Program-made: the position numbers and the translations under genes
In this document: piece by piece, positions 45,226 through 55,076 of the stretch
Layout of the letters: every line of letters begins with the position of its first letter
How positions within the stretch are numbered: the first letter of the stretch is position 1
The notes under the pieces: generated by a model
What the model saw: the letters and a program-made list of their open reading frames with translations, nothing else
Database searches by the model: none
What the model was told of the DNA's origin: nothing
Assembly (NCBI RefSeq): GCF_000420645.1
Contig: NZ_ATVI01000006.1
Span: 124,001 to 188,000 of the forward strand
Direction of reading: 5' to 3'
Source of the DNA: Nevskia ramosa DSM 11499
Lineage (GTDB): Bacteria > Pseudomonadota > Gammaproteobacteria > Nevskiales > Nevskiaceae
Length of the DNA stretch: 64,000 nucleotides

Positions 45226-45258
45226 AAATCGCGCCTCTGGGCGCGATTTGTGTTTTTC
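45226..45258 (+). terminator. Intrinsic terminator after rpsU
   Basis: AAATCGCGCC (45226-45235) pairs with GGCGCGATTT (45240-45249), followed by GTGTTTTT. It resembles the partial terminator known between rpsU and dnaG in E. coli. Confidence 0.8.
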
Positions 45259-45284
45259 CCGATTCCATATTCAGGCGCCTTCCC

Positions 45285-45731
45285 ATGACCGATCTCAAGA
45301 CCCGCATCACCGAAGACGTGAAGCTGGCGATGAAGGCCGGCGACAAGGCGCGCCTCGGCGTGCTGCGCATGCTGACTTCGGAAATGAAGAATCGCGAAGT
45401 CGTCGACAGCGTCGAGCTGACCGATGCAGTGGTGATCGCCACGCTCGAAAAGATGCTCAAGCAGCGTCGCGATTCCGAATCGCAGTTCCTCGCCGGTAAC
45501 CGGCCGGATCTCGCCGCCATTGAAGCAGCGGAAATCGTCGTGCTGACCGGCTATCTGCCGCAGCAGTTGAGCGATGAGGAAGTCGGCGCACTGATCGCTC
45601 AGGGCATCAGCGAAACCGGTGCCGTCGGCATGAAGGAAATGGGCAAGGTCATGGCCTGGCTGAAGCCGCAGGTTGCCGGCAAGACCGACATGGGCAAGCT
45701 GTCCGGGCTGATCAAGGCCAAGCTGGGATAA
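45285..45731 (+). CDS. GatB/YqeY-domain protein
   Basis: The 148-residue protein begins MTDLKTRITEDVKLAMKAGD and ends GKTDMGKLSGLIKAKLG, the YqeY family. It is homologous to the tail domain of GatB that contacts tRNA in glutaminyl-tRNA amidotransferase. It also contains the KNREVVDS and LTGYLPQQLSDEEV segments. The stand-alone role is unproven. It lies between rpsU and dnaG, a common place for this gene in proteobacteria. Confidence 0.93.
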   Translation: MTDLKTRITEDVKLAMKAGDKARLGVLRMLTSEMKNREVVDSVELTDAVVIATLEKMLKQRRDSESQFLAGNRPDLAAIEAAEIVVLTGYLPQQLSDEEVGALIAQGISETGAVGMKEMGKVMAWLKPQVAGKTDMGKLSGLIKAKLG

Positions 45732-45815
45732 AGCTGCAAGCTTGTAGCTGGCGGTCGAACATTGATTCGTTGCCGCCGACTAGCCACTGAACGCTAGTCA
45801 CTGGACACTGTTGCC

Positions 45816-47564
45816 ATGTCCCGCATTCCAGACGCCTTCATTCAAGACCTGCTGACGCGCATCGACATCGTCGAAGTGGTCGGCTCGCGGGTCGAGTTGA
45901 AGCGTGCCGGCCGAGAGTACAAGGGCCTGTCGCCGTTCACCAACGAGAAATCACCCTCGTTCTTCGTCAATCCGGCGAAGCAGATGTTCTTCGATTTTTC
46001 GTCCGGCAAGAACGGCACGGCGATCACCTTCCTGATGGAAAACGATCGCCTGAGCTTCGTCGAAGCGGTCGAAGAACTGGCCAAGCGCGCCGGTGTTGAC
46101 GTCCCCCGCGAAGGTGGCAACGAAGTCAGCCGCCTGGTGCTCGATGGGCCGCTCGATGCGCTGGCGGTCGCCGAGAAGTTCTACCGCGGCCAGCTGCGCA
46201 CGCATCAACCGGCGATCGACTATCTGAAGAAGCGCGGCCTCGATGGCGAGACCGCCAAGCTGTTCAACGTCGGCTACGCACCCGAATCCTGGGATGCGCT
46301 GACTCGCCTGTTTCCCGAGGCCGACGGCCAGCGCAAGCATGCGATGGACGCCGGCCTGCTGATCGAGCGCGACAGTGGTGGCGGTGCCTATGACCGCTTC
46401 CGCAACCGCGTGATGTTCCCGATCCGCGACACCCGCGGCCGCACGATCGGCTTCGGTGGCCGCACCCTGGCGAACGATCCGGCGAAGTATCTGAACTCGC
46501 CCGAGACGCCGCTGTTCCACAAGGGCCGCAACCTGTTCGGCCTGTTCGAAGCGAAGCAGTCGACGAAATCGGAGCTGACGTCGCTGTTGGTCGTCGAGGG
46601 CTACATGGATGTGGTCATGCTCGCCCAGCACGGCATCCGCAACGCGGTCGCCACGCTCGGCACGGCGACCACGCGCGAGCACCTGACCCTGCTGTTCAAG
46701 TCGACCCAGCGCGTGGTGTTCTGTTTCGATGGCGACCGTGCCGGCCGCTCGGCCGCCTGGCGCGCGCTGGAACAGGCGCTGCCGGAAGTGTTCGACAACC
46801 GCGAATGCCGCTTCATGTTCCTGCCGGACGGTCACGATCCGGATTCGCTGGTCCAGGAAATCGGCGCCGACGCTTTCCGCGTGCTGATCGAGCAGGCGCA
46901 GCCGCTATCGGACTTCCTGCTCGGCGAGCTTCAGAAGCAGGTCAACATCGCTACGCTTGATGGCCGCGCCCGTTTGCCAGGCCTCGCCCGCCCGCATGTC
47001 GAGAAGCTGCGCGATGGGCCGCTGCGCGCCCTGATCGTCGATGAACTGGCGCGGCTGACACGTCTTGGCCGCGGCGATCTCGAAGCGGCCCTGGCGGCCA
47101 GAGCGAAGCCCGAAGCTGCAGCCTCCTCGGCACCGAACGACAACGCGCGACGAGTCGAAAGCCCGGGCGCGAAGCCGGTGCGCATCGCGCTGCAACTGCT
47201 GCTCGAAGAGCCGGCCCTGGCGTCGAAAGCCGAACATCTCGGCCAGATCGAGATGCTCGCCCAGCCCGGCCTGGACATCCTGATCGACACCATCGAGTTC
47301 TTTCGCGAGAACCCGGAGGCTCATGCTGCACAATGGCTGGAACTGCATCGCGGCACCGCCCGTGGCGCAGCACTTACTCGCATCAGTGCCATGCCGTTGA
47401 CCATCGCCGACGCCTCGCTGGAGGCGGAATTTCTCGACTGCCTGACGCATCTGCGCAAGCGGGCGATCCGCGAACGTCAGCAGGCACTGCTCGATACTGC
47501 CCGCGAGCGCTCGCTGGAACCGGCCGAGCAGGCCGAACTGATGGCGCTGATGCAGCGACCCTGA
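45816..47564 (+). CDS. dnaG: DnaG primase with degenerate (zinc-ligand-free) N-terminal domain
   Basis: DnaG makes RNA primers for replication. The 582-residue protein has the usual three parts. The N-terminal domain (1-100) aligns with CHC2, but the ligands are replaced: by alignment, E. coli Cys40, His43, Cys61 and Cys64 become Ser39, Thr42, Asp60 and Ser63 (LSPFTNEKSPSF and FFDFSSGKNG). The catalytic TOPRIM core keeps LVVEGYMDVV with the essential Glu and FDGDRAG with the Asp pair. The C-terminal helicase-binding domain starts after an Ala/Pro/Ser-rich linker near 430. Everything else looks functional, so this is the working primase, not a pseudogene. Confidence 0.96.
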   Translation: MSRIPDAFIQDLLTRIDIVEVVGSRVELKRAGREYKGLSPFTNEKSPSFFVNPAKQMFFDFSSGKNGTAITFLMENDRLSFVEAVEELAKRAGVDVPREGGNEVSRLVLDGPLDALAVAEKFYRGQLRTHQPAIDYLKKRGLDGETAKLFNVGYAPESWDALTRLFPEADGQRKHAMDAGLLIERDSGGGAYDRFRNRVMFPIRDTRGRTIGFGGRTLANDPAKYLNSPETPLFHKGRNLFGLFEAKQSTKSELTSLLVVEGYMDVVMLAQHGIRNAVATLGTATTREHLTLLFKSTQRVVFCFDGDRAGRSAAWRALEQALPEVFDNRECRFMFLPDGHDPDSLVQEIGADAFRVLIEQAQPLSDFLLGELQKQVNIATLDGRARLPGLARPHVEKLRDGPLRALIVDELARLTRLGRGDLEAALAARAKPEAAASSAPNDNARRVESPGAKPVRIALQLLLEEPALASKAEHLGQIEMLAQPGLDILIDTIEFFRENPEAHAAQWLELHRGTARGAALTRISAMPLTIADASLEAEFLDCLTHLRKRAIRERQQALLDTARERSLEPAEQAELMALMQRP

Positions 47565-47570
47565 CCGGCC

Positions 47571-48014
47571 TCAGCTCGACGGTTCGCTGATCACGGCCAG
47601 ATCGGCAAGTGCCCAGCCGCCAGCGCCGCGCCGGAACTTGAGGCGCCAGCGCTGCTCGCCACCAGCGTAGACCGCGCGATATTCCCGGTTGATGCAGCCG
47701 CTGAAGATCGTCGCTTCGATCGGCTGCAGCCGGACCGGCCCCCTCGACGCGCCGAGGCTGATGCTGGCCGGGGTCAGCGCGCGCTGCTGCACATCGAGCG
47801 CTATCGCCAGGGCCGAGTCGTTCGCGCGACCCAGCGTCGCTGCGCTCTTGAACGCTTCGTCGACGCGTCCGCTGGCGGCGGCTTCAACCAGTGCCAGACC
47901 GGCCGCAGTGGCTGCAGACTCGTTGCGCGGAGCAGCCATTGCCGCGGCTGATGCCAAGCCCGCCAGCAGCACGGCAATGCCGGAAATCGAACGAAAAACC
48001 GTGAAGATGGTCAT
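47571..48014 (-). CDS. Exported protein of unknown function inserted between dnaG and rpoD
   Basis: The 147-residue protein begins MTIFTVFRSISGIAVLLAGL with a signal peptide ending near AMA. The mature part contains an Ala-rich helical region (ATAAGLALVEAAASGRVDEA) and a C-terminal beta part with one Cys (FSGCINREYRAVYAGGEQRW). I recognise no family. It is on the strand opposite to dnaG and rpoD and ends six bases after the dnaG stop. It therefore breaks the usual dnaG-rpoD co-transcription. Confidence 0.75.
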   Translation of the reverse strand: MTIFTVFRSISGIAVLLAGLASAAAMAAPRNESAATAAGLALVEAAASGRVDEAFKSAATLGRANDSALAIALDVQQRALTPASISLGASRGPVRLQPIEATIFSGCINREYRAVYAGGEQRWRLKFRRGAGGWALADLAVISEPSS

Positions 48015-48201
48015 TGGGGTCGTGCTCTGATGTCGTCCCGAACACTTACGCCGGCCGGCAACGAGCGGATGCGCGGCGCTTGCAAGCGCCGACCTTGCCC
48101 CCATTTCTGCGCATCTGGCTGGCTGATTGACCGCCTAATCCAGTAAACTGCGCAGTTCTTGACCGACGCCACACACGCCGGTTTCACGCAAGAGTATTCA
48201 G

Positions 48202-50049
<1,848 letters not shown>

Positions 50050-50073
50050 GCGACAACGCTCAAGCGGCTGTAC

Positions 50074-50107
50074 AACAACCCCGCCGCGCGCGGGGTTGTT
50101 CGTTTCT
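50074..50107 (+). terminator. Intrinsic terminator after rpoD
   Basis: AACAACCCCGC (50074-50084) and GCGGGGTTGTT (50090-50100) form a perfect 11-base stem, followed by CGTTT. The U-run is short, but the last stem bases add T residues. Confidence 0.75.
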
Positions 50108-50131
50108 GAAGGTCATCGACGGAGACCGGGC

Positions 50132-50170
50132 AATAAAAAACCGGCCCGTCGCACAAGCGAGGGGCCGGTT
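50132..50170 (-). terminator. Intrinsic terminator after the cytochrome c pair
   Basis: On the minus strand AACCGGCCC and GGGCCGGTT form the stem around a 13-base loop, followed by a strong U-run (TTTTATT). It ends the two-gene cytochrome transcript. Confidence 0.85.
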
Positions 50171-50186
50171 GGATCAGCCTAAGCTG

Positions 50187-50585
50187 TTACTTCTTGGCTT
50201 CGCCTTCCGGGCTGACCGTGTACAGCACCGGCTTCTGGCTGGAGTACCAGACCGCCAGCGCCTTGATGTCGGCATCGCTTAGACCAGCAGCCTGGCCGCC
50301 CATCACGGCGTTCTTGCGGGCGCCGCTCTTGTAGCCCTTCAGGGCCACTTCGAGGTAGCTGCGATGCTGGCCGGCAAGGTTAGGGAACAGCGGCGACGAG
50401 CTGACGCCGTTTTCGCCGTGGCAGGCAGCGCAGACGCCGACCTGGGCAGGCTTGCCGCCTGCGGCAGCAGCCGGGGCAGCGGCTTCTTCGTTGGCGGAGG
50501 CGACGCCGATGGCCGACAGGCCAAGCAGCGCAACGGCGATCGAGGACAGCAACTTCGAGGGACGGGAGTTCATCGTCGTGCTCAC
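50187..50585 (-). CDS. Monohaem class I cytochrome c
   Basis: The 132-residue protein has a signal peptide ([20 protein letters not shown]), an Ala-rich linker, the haem motif CAACH and a Met ligand candidate in [13 protein letters not shown], ending with a c-type helix ([14 protein letters not shown]). It should be a periplasmic electron carrier of the c553/c4-half type. The GTG start overlaps the stop of the upstream cytochrome gene (GTGA); an ATG four codons in is an alternative. The two products resemble the two halves of a dihaem cytochrome c4. Confidence 0.88.
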   Translation of the reverse strand: MSTTMNSRPSKLLSSIAVALLGLSAIGVASANEEAAAPAAAAGGKPAQVGVCAACHGENGVSSSPLFPNLAGQHRSYLEVALKGYKSGARKNAVMGGQAAGLSDADIKALAVWYSSQKPVLYTVSPEGEAKK

Positions 50586-50908
50586 TTCTTTTCCGGGGCC
50601 TTGGTCAGATAGGCGGCGATGTCGGCCATGTCCTGATCGCTGAGGCTGGCAGCCTGTGCGTGCATGGTGGCGTGCGGACGCTCACCGGACTTGTAGGCTT
50701 TCAGCGCAGCGACGATGTATTCCGGATGCTGCCCACCGAGCTTCGGCACGTGGTAGCTCGGGTACACGTTCGTGTAGTTCACGATGCCGTGGCAGCCGTA
50801 ACAGGTGTAAGCCTTGACCTTCCCCGCTGCGGCGTCGCCTTCGGCGTTGGCAGCGGTGCAGGTCAGGGCGGCGGTGAGGGCAATCAGGCCCCATCGCACT
50901 GAAATCAT
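50582..50908 (-). CDS. Monohaem class I cytochrome c, upstream partner
   Basis: The 108-residue protein has a signal peptide ([22 protein letters not shown]), the haem motif CYGCH, a conserved [21 protein letters not shown] segment and the Met ligand candidate in [13 protein letters not shown]. It is predicted to be periplasmic. The downstream cytochrome overlaps it by four bases. The shared KLGGQ/LAGQ-LxxALKxYKSG pattern shows the two are paralogues. The physiological partner oxidase is not in the window. Confidence 0.9.
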   Translation of the reverse strand: MISVRWGLIALTAALTCTAANAEGDAAAGKVKAYTCYGCHGIVNYTNVYPSYHVPKLGGQHPEYIVAALKAYKSGERPHATMHAQAASLSDQDMADIAAYLTKAPEKK

Positions 50909-51119
50909 CAGGGTGTCTCCTAGGATCGTGGCAGTGCGCGAAGAGCAGCCGCGCAGCGGGCGGTATGGTCGGCGAATCCGGGGCTTGCGTCAATAAAACC
51001 GGCTGTTTCAGAGCCTGTTTTTGCGTTCGGCAGAGGGCATCGACACGATCGGGCTGGTCATCGAGTTCAGTTATAGTTCGGCGGCGTTCCTCTCGCCCGA
51101 TCGTCGACCCGGTGCTGCC

Positions 51120-51512
51120 ATGCAAATCCCCGTGACTGCCACCTGCGCTGCGCTTGGCGGTCTGCTGATCCTGGCACTGGCGCTGCGCGTATCGCTGCTG
51201 CGTGGCCGCCACCGGATCGCGCTCGGCGACGGCGGCAATCACGAGTTGCTGCGGGCTATCCGCGCCCACGCGAACACGGTCGAATTCCTGCCGATATTCG
51301 TGATCCTGTCGCTCTGCTACGAACTTTACGCCGGCGCAAACGGGATGCTGATCACGCTGGTCGCGCTGTTCCTGTTCGCCCGCTTCAGTTTCGCCATCGG
51401 CCTCAGCCTGGCGCCGGTGCATCCGCTGCGCCGGATCGGTGCCGGCCTGTCCTACCTCTGCCTGCTGCTGTTGTCGCTGCTGCTGCTGGCAGCGGTCATC
51501 ACCTCGTTCTGA
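51120..51512 (+). CDS. MAPEG-family membrane protein
   Basis: The 130-residue protein has about four transmembrane helices and the family motif LRAIRAHANTVEFLPIF (about residues 43-59), seen in YecN-like bacterial members of the MAPEG (eicosanoid/glutathione) family. Enzyme activity cannot be deduced. ppx starts five bases after its stop, so the two are co-transcribed. The start ATG at 51120 was chosen because it begins the first hydrophobic helix. Confidence 0.88.
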   Translation: MQIPVTATCAALGGLLILALALRVSLLRGRHRIALGDGGNHELLRAIRAHANTVEFLPIFVILSLCYELYAGANGMLITLVALFLFARFSFAIGLSLAPVHPLRRIGAGLSYLCLLLLSLLLLAAVITSF

Positions 51513-51517
51513 CGACG

Positions 51518-53038
51518 GTGGCCGGCAAGCGCACGAAGCCCGCTGCGAATCCGGCAGCCGGAGAAGTGGCGGCGGTCGATCTCGGCTCCAATTCCTTCCA
51601 CATGCTGGTGGCCCGTGACAGCGGCGGTCAGCTGCAGATCGTCGATCGTCTGCGCGATGCCGTGCGCCTGGCGGCCGGGCTCGATGCCAATCGCATGCTG
51701 ACGGCCGAATCCGAAAGCCGTGCGCTGGATTGCCTGAAGCGCTTCGGCCAGCGCCTGCGCGGCATCCCGCCCGAGCGGGTGCGCGTGGTCGGCACCAACA
51801 CCATGCGCCGGCTGGCAGATGGCGGCCGCTTCATGCGCTCGGCCGAGAAAGCGCTCGGGCACGAGATCGAAGTGATCTCCGGCGTCGAGGAAGCGCGCCT
51901 GGTCTACAACGGCGTCACCCACGGCCTTGGCAAGCCCAAGCCGCGACGGCTGGTGGTCGACATCGGCGGCGGCTCCACCGAGCTGATCATCGGTCAAGGC
52001 GCCGATCCGCGGCTGATGGAAAGCATGGCGCTCGGCTGCGTCACCCACACCCAACGCTATTTCGCGGACGGCGTCATCACCCGCGCGCGAATGCAGGAAG
52101 CGCGGCTGGCAGCGAGAGTCGAACTGGAATTCGTCGAGCGCCAGTACCGCGCCGCCGGCTGGGATGTCGCGATCGGCGCCAGCGGCACCGTGCGAGGCGT
52201 CTGGCGCGTGGCCCGCGCTCAGGGCTGGGCCGAAGAGAAGATCACCCGCGAAGCCGTCAACCGCACGGTGGAACTGGTGATCCGCACCGGCAACGTCGCC
52301 AGGATCGATTTCCCCGGCCTGCGCGAGGATCGTCGCCCGGTGTTCGCCGGCGGGCTGGCGGTGCTCGCCGGCGTCTTTGACAGCCTCGGCATCGATGCGA
52401 TGGAAACCTCCGAGCACGCGCTGCGCGAAGGCCTGATCTACGACCTGCTCGGCCGGCTTGCCGACAACGACGTGCGCAGCCGCTCGGTCGATGCGATGGC
52501 AACCCGCTACGGCGTCGATCACGAACAGGCGCGTGAAGTCGAACGCTCGGCACTGAAGCTGCTCGACCAGGCACACGACGCCTGGCAGCTCGATCGCGAA
52601 GTCTCGGCGCGCCTGCTGCGCTGGGCGGCGCTGCTGCACGAGATCGGCCTGGTCATCGCCCACGAGGGCAGCCATCGCCACGGCGAGTACATGCTGCGCA
52701 ATGCCGAGCTGTTCGGCTTCTCGCAGACCGATCAGCGTCTGGTCGCCGCCCTGGTGCGGCTGCAGCGCGGCAAGTTCGCCCAGAGCGCACTGGAAGATCT
52801 GCCGGAAAGCTGGAAGCAGCCGATCGCCAGACTTGCCGTGCTGTTCCGGCTTGCAATCGTGCTGCATCGCTCACGGGCGCCGGGGCTGCGCATTCCGTTC
52901 GAACTCGGCGCCAGCGGCAAGCAGTTGAAACTGGCATTCCGCAGCGGCTGGCTGGATCGTCATCCGCTGACCCGCGAGGATCTGGAGCTAGAAGCTGGCT
53001 ACCTCGTGGCCGCCGGTTACAAGCTGCGCTTCAGCTAG
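51518..53038 (+). CDS. ppx: Exopolyphosphatase (Ppx/GppA family)
   Basis: Ppx removes terminal phosphates from polyphosphate; the close relative GppA acts on pppGpp, and sequence alone does not fully separate them. The 506-residue protein starts at GTG 51518. It has the ASKHA phosphate loops VDLGSNSFHMLV and VDIGGGSTELIIG, the catalytic Glu in SGVEEARLVYNG, and a C-terminal HD-like helical domain (LHEIGLVIAHEGSHRHGEYM). The length fits Ppx. It is coupled to the MAPEG gene upstream. Confidence 0.92.
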   Translation: MAGKRTKPAANPAAGEVAAVDLGSNSFHMLVARDSGGQLQIVDRLRDAVRLAAGLDANRMLTAESESRALDCLKRFGQRLRGIPPERVRVVGTNTMRRLADGGRFMRSAEKALGHEIEVISGVEEARLVYNGVTHGLGKPKPRRLVVDIGGGSTELIIGQGADPRLMESMALGCVTHTQRYFADGVITRARMQEARLAARVELEFVERQYRAAGWDVAIGASGTVRGVWRVARAQGWAEEKITREAVNRTVELVIRTGNVARIDFPGLREDRRPVFAGGLAVLAGVFDSLGIDAMETSEHALREGLIYDLLGRLADNDVRSRSVDAMATRYGVDHEQAREVERSALKLLDQAHDAWQLDREVSARLLRWAALLHEIGLVIAHEGSHRHGEYMLRNAELFGFSQTDQRLVAALVRLQRGKFAQSALEDLPESWKQPIARLAVLFRLAIVLHRSRAPGLRIPFELGASGKQLKLAFRSGWLDRHPLTREDLELEAGYLVAAGYKLRFS

Positions 53039-53046
53039 TCAGCAGA

Positions 53047-53721
53047 TCACTCGTCGCGCCAGAGCTGGGCGCCGAGAAAGATCACCCGCAGCTGGTTGAC
53101 CAGACTGTCTTCAAGCGGCTGGGACGCTTCGCCGGGCGGCAGATCGAGAATGTCGGTCGCCGCATTGAGCATGGTGCTGGCGACCAGACTGCAGATCATC
53201 TGCAGCGACTCGGGCGTCAGCTGCGGAAAGATCGCCAGATGACGCAGATCCTGGGTCAACTCGGCGGTGAACTGGTCGACCTCGTTGCGGATCGCGCCGC
53301 GAATCACCGGCGAGCCGCCGGTGCGCTCCCCGGCGATGAACAGGAAATGCAGGCGATTGGCCAGCACGAAGGCCGAATAGACCTGCACCGAGCGGCGAAT
53401 CATGTCCTTCACCGGCGCGCCGGCGCGGCGCGCTTCACGGAGCATGCGACGCAGGGTCAGCGCGCTTTCCTCGACCAGTACCAGACCGAGCTCGTGGGTA
53501 TCGCGGAAGTGGCGGTAGAACGAAGTGGGCACCACGCCGGCGACGCGGGTGATTTCGCGCAGACCCAGGGAATTGAAGCTGCGTCCCTCGTTCATCAGCT
53601 GCAGCGCGGCATCGATCAGCGCATCGCGGGTGCGCTGCTTGCGCTGGCCACGCGCGGGCAACACTTCCTCTTCGGATTCCGGAATTTCTGGCCCGGACGG
53701 TTGGCGACTGCGCACGCTCAT
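53047..53721 (-). CDS. desT: DesT/FabR-like TetR-family repressor of fatty-acid desaturation
   Basis: The 224-residue regulator has an N-terminal TetR helix-turn-helix (RDALIDAALQLMNEG and GLREITRVAGVVPTSFYRHF) and an acyl-sensing C-terminal domain. The VVPTSFYRHFRD recognition segment is typical of the FabR/DesT group. It is divergent from a ferredoxin-reductase gene and a desaturase gene, the same layout as Pseudomonas desT-desC-desB. DesT senses the ratio of saturated to unsaturated acyl-CoA. AGGA six bases before ATG 53721 supports this start. Confidence 0.88.
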   Translation of the reverse strand: MSVRSRQPSGPEIPESEEEVLPARGQRKQRTRDALIDAALQLMNEGRSFNSLGLREITRVAGVVPTSFYRHFRDTHELGLVLVEESALTLRRMLREARRAGAPVKDMIRRSVQVYSAFVLANRLHFLFIAGERTGGSPVIRGAIRNEVDQFTAELTQDLRHLAIFPQLTPESLQMICSLVASTMLNAATDILDLPPGEASQPLEDSLVNQLRVIFLGAQLWRDE

Positions 53722-53846
53722 CACTGTTCCTCGGTGTACAAGCGTGATGGTAACAGCGAAACCCCTTGAAAATCCGTGTTCTGGCCGCGTTCAGCCCGCG
53801 CACTGACCAGACAAGGGCAATCATCAGTGAACAGGTAGATATTTTC

Positions 53847-53864
53847 AGTGAACGATTGTTGACA
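53847..53864. promoter_or_regulatory. DesT-type operator AGTGAACGATTGTTGACA
   Basis: The 18-base element differs at two positions from the Pseudomonas DesT palindrome as I recall it (AGTGAACGCTTGTTGACT). It is an imperfect palindrome with AGTGAAC/GTTGACA arms. A further half site CAGTGAAC lies at 53825-53832, 21 bases upstream. It lies between the divergent desT-like and desC-like genes and overlaps the -35 of the promoter below. Confidence 0.78.
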
Positions 53865-53887
53865 TACCGATCTTCTTGCGTGAACAT
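53859..53887 (+). promoter_or_regulatory. Probable promoter of the desC-desB operon
   Basis: TTGACA (53859-53864) is a perfect -35 hexamer. Seventeen bases on is GAACAT (53882-53887), a weak -10. The -35 is inside the DesT-type operator, so repressor binding would block polymerase. The start of transcription would be about 20 bases before the desC ATG. Confidence 0.6.
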
Positions 53888-53912
53888 ACGTCCACCAACC
53901 GAGGAGCCCGTC

Positions 53913-55034
53913 ATGTCTGCCACCGCCCCGCGTACCCATTTCTTCAGCACCGGCCTGCGCCGCGCGCTGAGCTCGCGCATCGCGGCCACGCTGGCCTATC
54001 CGCATGGCGTGGACCGCTACGTGGAGCATTTTGCGCCGACCTTCTCGCTGAACGAAGTCCGCGCCGAAGTGACCGCAGTCCGCTACCAGACCGGCGACAG
54101 CGTGACCATGACGCTGCGCCCGAACGGCAACTGGCAGGGCTTCCGCGCCGGCCAGTACGTGCGTCTGACGGTGGAGATCAACGGCGTGCGCCGTACGCGC
54201 TGCTATTCGCCGGCCAACTCGGTGCATGCCGCCGACGGCCTGATCGAACTGACCGCCAAGGCGCATGCCGGTGGCTTCGTTTCCAGGCATCTCCAGCAGG
54301 AGCTGCAGGTCGGCACGACGGTGGGTCTGTCGCAGGCCGAAGGCACGTTCGCGCTGCCGGAAACGCGTCCTTCGCGAGTCCTGCTGATCAGCGGCGGCAG
54401 CGGCATCACGCCAGTGATGGCGATGCTGCGCACGCTCTGCGATGAAGGCCACGCCGGTCAGATTACCTTCCTGCATTACTCGAACGCCGCGAAGGATCAG
54501 ATCTACGCTGCCGAGCTGGCCGAGATCGCCGCGAAGCATCCGAACGTGCAGCTGCTGCGCGGCTATGTCGAAGCCGACCAGGGCGGCGAGCTGAGCGGCC
54601 TGTTCGGCCGCGCGCACCTGAATGACGCGGTGCCGGACTACGCCGAAGCGCAGACCTTCCTCTGCGGCCCGCCCGGCATGATGAAAGCTGTGCAGAAGCT
54701 GTGGGCCGATGAACGCATCGCCGAGCGCCTGCATCTCGAACACTTCACGGCCGCGCCGGTCGTCATCGACAGCGCCAATTCCGAAGGCGAAGTGCGCTTC
54801 GCTCGCAGCGAGCGTCTCGCCAAGAACAGCGGCGCCACCTTGCTCGATCAGGCCGAAGCCGCTGGCCTGAAGCCGGAATCGGGCTGCCGCATGGGCATCT
54901 GCCACGCATGCACCTGCCGCAAGACGGCGGGCCGCGTGCGCGATACCCGCACCGGCGAGATCAGCGATGCCGGCGAAGGCGATATCCAGATCTGCATCAG
55001 CGTGCCAGTCGGCACCGTGACGATCGAAATCTAA
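53913..55034 (+). CDS. desC: Ferredoxin-NADP reductase-type electron donor of the desaturase (DesC-like)
   Basis: The 373-residue protein has an FAD-binding domain (GQYVRLTV and RTRCYSPAN), an NAD(P)-binding domain (SGGSGITPVMAML and FLCGPPGMM), and a C-terminal plant-type 2Fe-2S domain with cysteines in ESGCRMGICHACTC and a fourth in IQICISV. It should pass electrons from NAD(P)H to the desaturase encoded next. GAGGAG lies six bases before the ATG. The operon is controlled by the divergent DesT-like regulator. Confidence 0.92.
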   Translation: MSATAPRTHFFSTGLRRALSSRIAATLAYPHGVDRYVEHFAPTFSLNEVRAEVTAVRYQTGDSVTMTLRPNGNWQGFRAGQYVRLTVEINGVRRTRCYSPANSVHAADGLIELTAKAHAGGFVSRHLQQELQVGTTVGLSQAEGTFALPETRPSRVLLISGGSGITPVMAMLRTLCDEGHAGQITFLHYSNAAKDQIYAAELAEIAAKHPNVQLLRGYVEADQGGELSGLFGRAHLNDAVPDYAEAQTFLCGPPGMMKAVQKLWADERIAERLHLEHFTAAPVVIDSANSEGEVRFARSERLAKNSGATLLDQAEAAGLKPESGCRMGICHACTCRKTAGRVRDTRTGEISDAGEGDIQICISVPVGTVTIEI

Positions 55035-55076
55035 GCCCCCCAATTTACGACTCACGAATTGAACGAGAGAACGCTC

